A DNA stretch of 6,233 nucleotides, from NCBI GenBank assembly GCA_012963075.1, contig DTWI01000024.1:1-6233 (forward strand), written 5' to 3'. A program made the position numbers and the translations under genes. Below, piece after piece: positions 3,365 through 6,233 of the stretch. This DNA is from Fidelibacterota bacterium (GTDB lineage Bacteria; Marinisomatota; Marinisomatia; Marinisomatales; Marinisomataceae). The notes below the pieces were generated by a model. It was not told the origin of the DNA and searched no databases. It saw only the letters and a program-made list of their open reading frames with translations. Every line of letters starts with the position of its first letter. Position 1 is the first letter of the stretch.

Positions 3365-6233
3365 GATAGCACGATTAAAGCATTTTCTTATAGGGGTCCT
3401 TTTATTCTCATTTCTTTTTCCATCATCAGGGAAAAAAAGTCATTCTTCAGAATTATTAAGTAGAGGAAGAACCATTCCAATTGCTTTGTCGCAAGATTTC
3501 TTAGTGACTGCAAGAACATTTTCAACCCTTACTCCTAGAGTAGTAGATATCTATGATTTATATAGTGGAATAGGTTCATTACAGAAAACTGGAGAATTGA
3601 CTGCACCTAATCCGATGGTAGGAGACGATTTTGGATTTAGTATAGCACTACATAAGGACTATTTGCTTATCGGAGCTCCTGGATCAAATAACGGATATGG
3701 AGCAGCATATTTATATCATAAGAATTATGTAGGAGATTGGATTTTAGTCAAAACCTATGAGAATCCTTATTCAGGGGTTTTTCAAAAATATGCTCAAAAA
3801 TTTGGGTATAGTGTTGCATTAAATGATCAGTATGTTGTAATTGCTTCTCCGTTCTATAATGATGGAAATGTTTTTATTTATGATTTCAATCCTGAGACCG
3901 AAGAATTTGCATACCAAAATACTCCATTTAAAACCATTGATGTACGGGAATTAGGCAATGTAGCTGGTTGTTATGAAATAGGACCAAATCAATTTGGGTT
4001 TGGGGTTTCTCTTTCGTTTCATAATAACAAACTCCTTATTGGTTCGTTAAAGGATTTTGTGTATTTGGTCGAGTTTAAAAATGGAACCATACAAGAAACA
4101 AAAATTCCTATTCCCACAACAGAAAATGAATACGATACTTTAAAAATGCGCTTTGGTCAATCTGTCTATGTGGGAGATTCTACGCTTTATATCAGTGCGT
4201 TAGGGTTAAACAGTGGAAAAGGAAAGGTTTTTGCCTATCCTTATATTGGTTCATCTAATAGAACCGATGAAAATCCTTGGATAAATTTTTATACTATCCA
4301 ACCAGATGGATTGCTAGAAAATAGTTATTTTGGGTATCAAATTAGTGAATTTGATAATCAATTAGCAATTACCACGTTTAACCAATCTCAGGTTTATTTA
4401 TATGGCAGGAACCAAAAAAATAATCGATTTGAACTTGGAGAAACCATTACAAACAATGATTATAAAAAAGAGGATCATTTTGGGAGAAATATGACCTTAA
4501 CAGACAATGCTTTAATAACCGATGCATATTATGCCGATGAGCTTATTTTATATAGCGATATTAATATAAATCGATATTCTATCCAGAGCCTTTCAACAAA
4601 GGGAGAAATTGTATCAATCAAGAATAAAATTGAATGTACAGGTGGAGTTGCTGGATCGTATGAATGTAATGAAGTTGATTTGATGGCATATATGGATAAA
4701 ACAGAAATTGGAGGAACCAATAATTCTAATTTAAATGATATTTGGGGATGGACAGACCCAACCAGCCAACGAGAATATGCCTTAGTCGGGTTAAGCAATG
4801 GAACGTCATTTGTAGATATAACTGATGCGGAAAATCCAGTCTATCTAGGTCGTTTACCAACTCATACAAATAATTCAACATGGAGAGATATTAAAGTATA
4901 CCAAAATCATGCATTTATTGTATCAGAAGCTGGAGGTCATGGAATGCAGGTATTCGACTTAACCGAACTCCGTAATGTAAGTAGTCCGCCAATACAATTT
5001 AGCGAAACAGCACACTACGCTCAATTTGGGAATGCTCACAATATTTTTATTAATGAAGATACCGGTTTTGCCTATGCAGTAGGTACAAGTACATGTGGTC
5101 CAGGAGGATTACATATTGTTGATATTAGCAACCCAGTAGCTCCAGCAAGAGCAGCATGTATTTCTGAGCCTGCAACTGGAAGAAGTGGAACAGGGTATGT
5201 ACATGACGTTCAATGCGTAGTCTATAATGGGCCTGATACAGAACATGTTGGAAAAGAAATTTGTGTTGGATCAAACGAAACAAACGTCTGGGTAGCGGAT
5301 GTAAGTACAAAAAGCGATGATTCTAGCGGAGGAAAGACCATTGGTCTTGGTTCGTATGATAATTACTATACACACCAAGGATGGTTGACAGAAGATCATC
5401 GATACTTTATTCAAAATGATGAATTAGATGAAAGCAATGGTGCTGTTAATAGTACACGAACCTTAATATGGGATTTACAAGATTTAGATAATCCGGAAAT
5501 TGAGACAACATATTTTGGCCCGACATCTTCTATTGATCATAATAATTATATTATTGGTGATTATGTATATATGTCCCATTATACAAGCGGACTTCGCATT
5601 TTAGATATTGATGATATTTCTAATCCATCTGAAGTGGCATTTTTTGATGTGTATCCATCTAATAATAATACATCTTTCGATGGTACCTGGAGCAATTATC
5701 CTTACTTTAACAGTAAAAATGTAGTAGTTACTAGCATTGATGAAGGACTTTTTGTCTTGCGTCCAACTTTCAATATTAATCAACCTTCTGTACCAACAGG
5801 TATTTCATATTCTATTCCAACCGATGGTACGGTTACTTTCTCGTGGAATATTGGTATTGATTCATCAATAAGCTTTAGAGTATATCGATCTGAAGAACCA
5901 TTATTTACTCCTTCATCTTCAAATTTAATTGCAGAATTAGCCTATCCAACAGCGACCTATTCTGATGAGAATCTAGACACAAGCAAAACCTATCATTATA
6001 AATTATCTGCGGTGAATCAAGAAGGCACTGAGAGTAATTTTTCTTCAGAGTTTAAAATTAGACCTTTAACATACATTAATGCTCCACCAACCATTGATAC
6101 AATTTCAGATGTTCAGATGAATGAAGACGGATCTACTGTAGCTTCTCTTACAGGAATTTCTTATGGTGGAGATACAAATTCTCAAGATATTGAAATCTTA
6201 GCCTATGCAGTGGATACAAATTTATTTTCTAAT
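3360..6233 (+). CDS. Very large secreted multidomain protein: FG-GAP propeller, choice-of-anchor B domain, Fn3, cadherin/Ig-like (3' end outside window)
   Basis: 958 codons are open to the right edge with no stop. Residues 1-24 are a signal peptide (basic MVIARLK, hydrophobic LIGVLLFSFLF, then PSSG), without a lipobox Cys. Residues about 41-398 form seven propeller blades: a degenerate first one, then six starting with an FG motif at 91, 148, 212, 265, 324 and 374, e.g. DDFGFSIAL...LLIGAPG, as in FG-GAP type 2 repeats. Residues about 426-802 match the choice-of-anchor B domain: NDIWGWTD (459-466), STWRDIKVYQNHAFIV, HGMQVFDLTELR, GNAHNIFINEDTGFAYAVGT, GLHIVDISNP, THQGWLTEDHRYF and GLFVLRP, with LVIVD-like repeats and six Cys that may form disulfides. 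An Fn3 domain follows (about 808-903), then a cadherin/Ig-like domain (from 908, APPTIDTISDVQMNEDG). The start is the only ATG before residue 86. It is probably a cell-surface or secreted adhesion or scaffold protein; the C-terminal sorting signal is not visible and no catalytic function can be assigned. Confidence 0.88.
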   Translation, partial: MVIARLKHFLIGVLLFSFLFPSSGKKSHSSELLSRGRTIPIALSQDFLVTARTFSTLTPRVVDIYDLYSGIGSLQKTGELTAPNPMVGDDFGFSIALHKDYLLIGAPGSNNGYGAAYLYHKNYVGDWILVKTYENPYSGVFQKYAQKFGYSVALNDQYVVIASPFYNDGNVFIYDFNPETEEFAYQNTPFKTIDVRELGNVAGCYEIGPNQFGFGVSLSFHNNKLLIGSLKDFVYLVEFKNGTIQETKIPIPTTENEYDTLKMRFGQSVYVGDSTLYISALGLNSGKGKVFAYPYIGSSNRTDENPWINFYTIQPDGLLENSYFGYQISEFDNQLAITTFNQSQVYLYGRNQKNNRFELGETITNNDYKKEDHFGRNMTLTDNALITDAYYADELILYSDININRYSIQSLSTKGEIVSIKNKIECTGGVAGSYECNEVDLMAYMDKTEIGGTNNSNLNDIWGWTDPTSQREYALVGLSNGTSFVDITDAENPVYLGRLPTHTNNSTWRDIKVYQNHAFIVSEAGGHGMQVFDLTELRNVSSPPIQFSETAHYAQFGNAHNIFINEDTGFAYAVGTSTCGPGGLHIVDISNPVAPARAACISEPATGRSGTGYVHDVQCVVYNGPDTEHVGKEICVGSNETNVWVADVSTKSDDSSGGKTIGLGSYDNYYTHQGWLTEDHRYFIQNDELDESNGAVNSTRTLIWDLQDLDNPEIETTYFGPTSSIDHNNYIIGDYVYMSHYTSGLRILDIDDISNPSEVAFFDVYPSNNNTSFDGTWSNYPYFNSKNVVVTSIDEGLFVLRPTFNINQPSVPTGISYSIPTDGTVTFSWNIGIDSSISFRVYRSEEPLFTPSSSNLIAELAYPTATYSDENLDTSKTYHYKLSAVNQEGTESNFSSEFKIRPLTYINAPPTIDTISDVQMNEDGSTVASLTGISYGGDTNSQDIEILAYAVDTNLFSN

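Noticed and set aside
4529..5783. Three - strand open frames (4529-4798, 5125-5310, 5601-5783) inside the large secreted protein gene
   Set aside because: The + strand is one uninterrupted frame with recognisable domains across all three; the antisense products show no motifs.

Overview
The window is AT-rich (roughly one third G+C by eye) and almost completely coding. Every gene lies on the + strand, with overlaps or very short gaps. The organism is Gram-negative: two adjacent genes encode outer-membrane-type lipoproteins, one with a BamE/SmpA-like domain, and a large exported protein follows. A 'choice-of-anchor B' domain together with FG-GAP, Fn3 and cadherin/Ig-like modules in an AT-rich genome is typical of free-living marine bacteria. 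A low-GC marine gammaproteobacterium or a Marinimicrobia-like lineage would both fit. This placement is inference and weak, because no rRNA or other marker gene is present.

Layout. Positions 1-141 hold the last 46 codons of a short-chain dehydrogenase of the retinol-dehydrogenase-like type. Its TAA overlaps the ATG of a hotdog-fold (4HBT) acyl-CoA thioesterase (141-575), whose TGA overlaps the ATG of a YaaA-family peroxide-stress protein (572-1336). After 9 bases comes a PLP-dependent class IV aminotransferase (1346-2218). A 56-base gap with a good Shine-Dalgarno leads to a BamE-like small lipoprotein (2275-2664). This gene overlaps a second lipoprotein (2664-3311) that carries an 'LQDLGY' domain. 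After a 48-base gap a very large secreted protein starts at 3360 and runs off the right edge (958 codons seen). It has a signal peptide, a seven-bladed FG-GAP propeller, a choice-of-anchor B domain, an Fn3 domain and the start of a cadherin/Ig-like domain.

The first four genes are soluble metabolic or stress proteins held together by translational coupling. The last three are envelope or exported proteins. The most notable non-coding signal is a continuous 18-bp RNA hairpin (3326-3364, 3-base loop, mostly A-U with four G-U pairs). It buries both the weak Shine-Dalgarno and the start codon of the giant secreted protein, and a U-run faces the purine-rich ribosome site. This resembles a fourU-type RNA thermometer or another translational gate. 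No tRNA, rRNA, CRISPR array, insertion sequence or convincing intrinsic terminator was seen.
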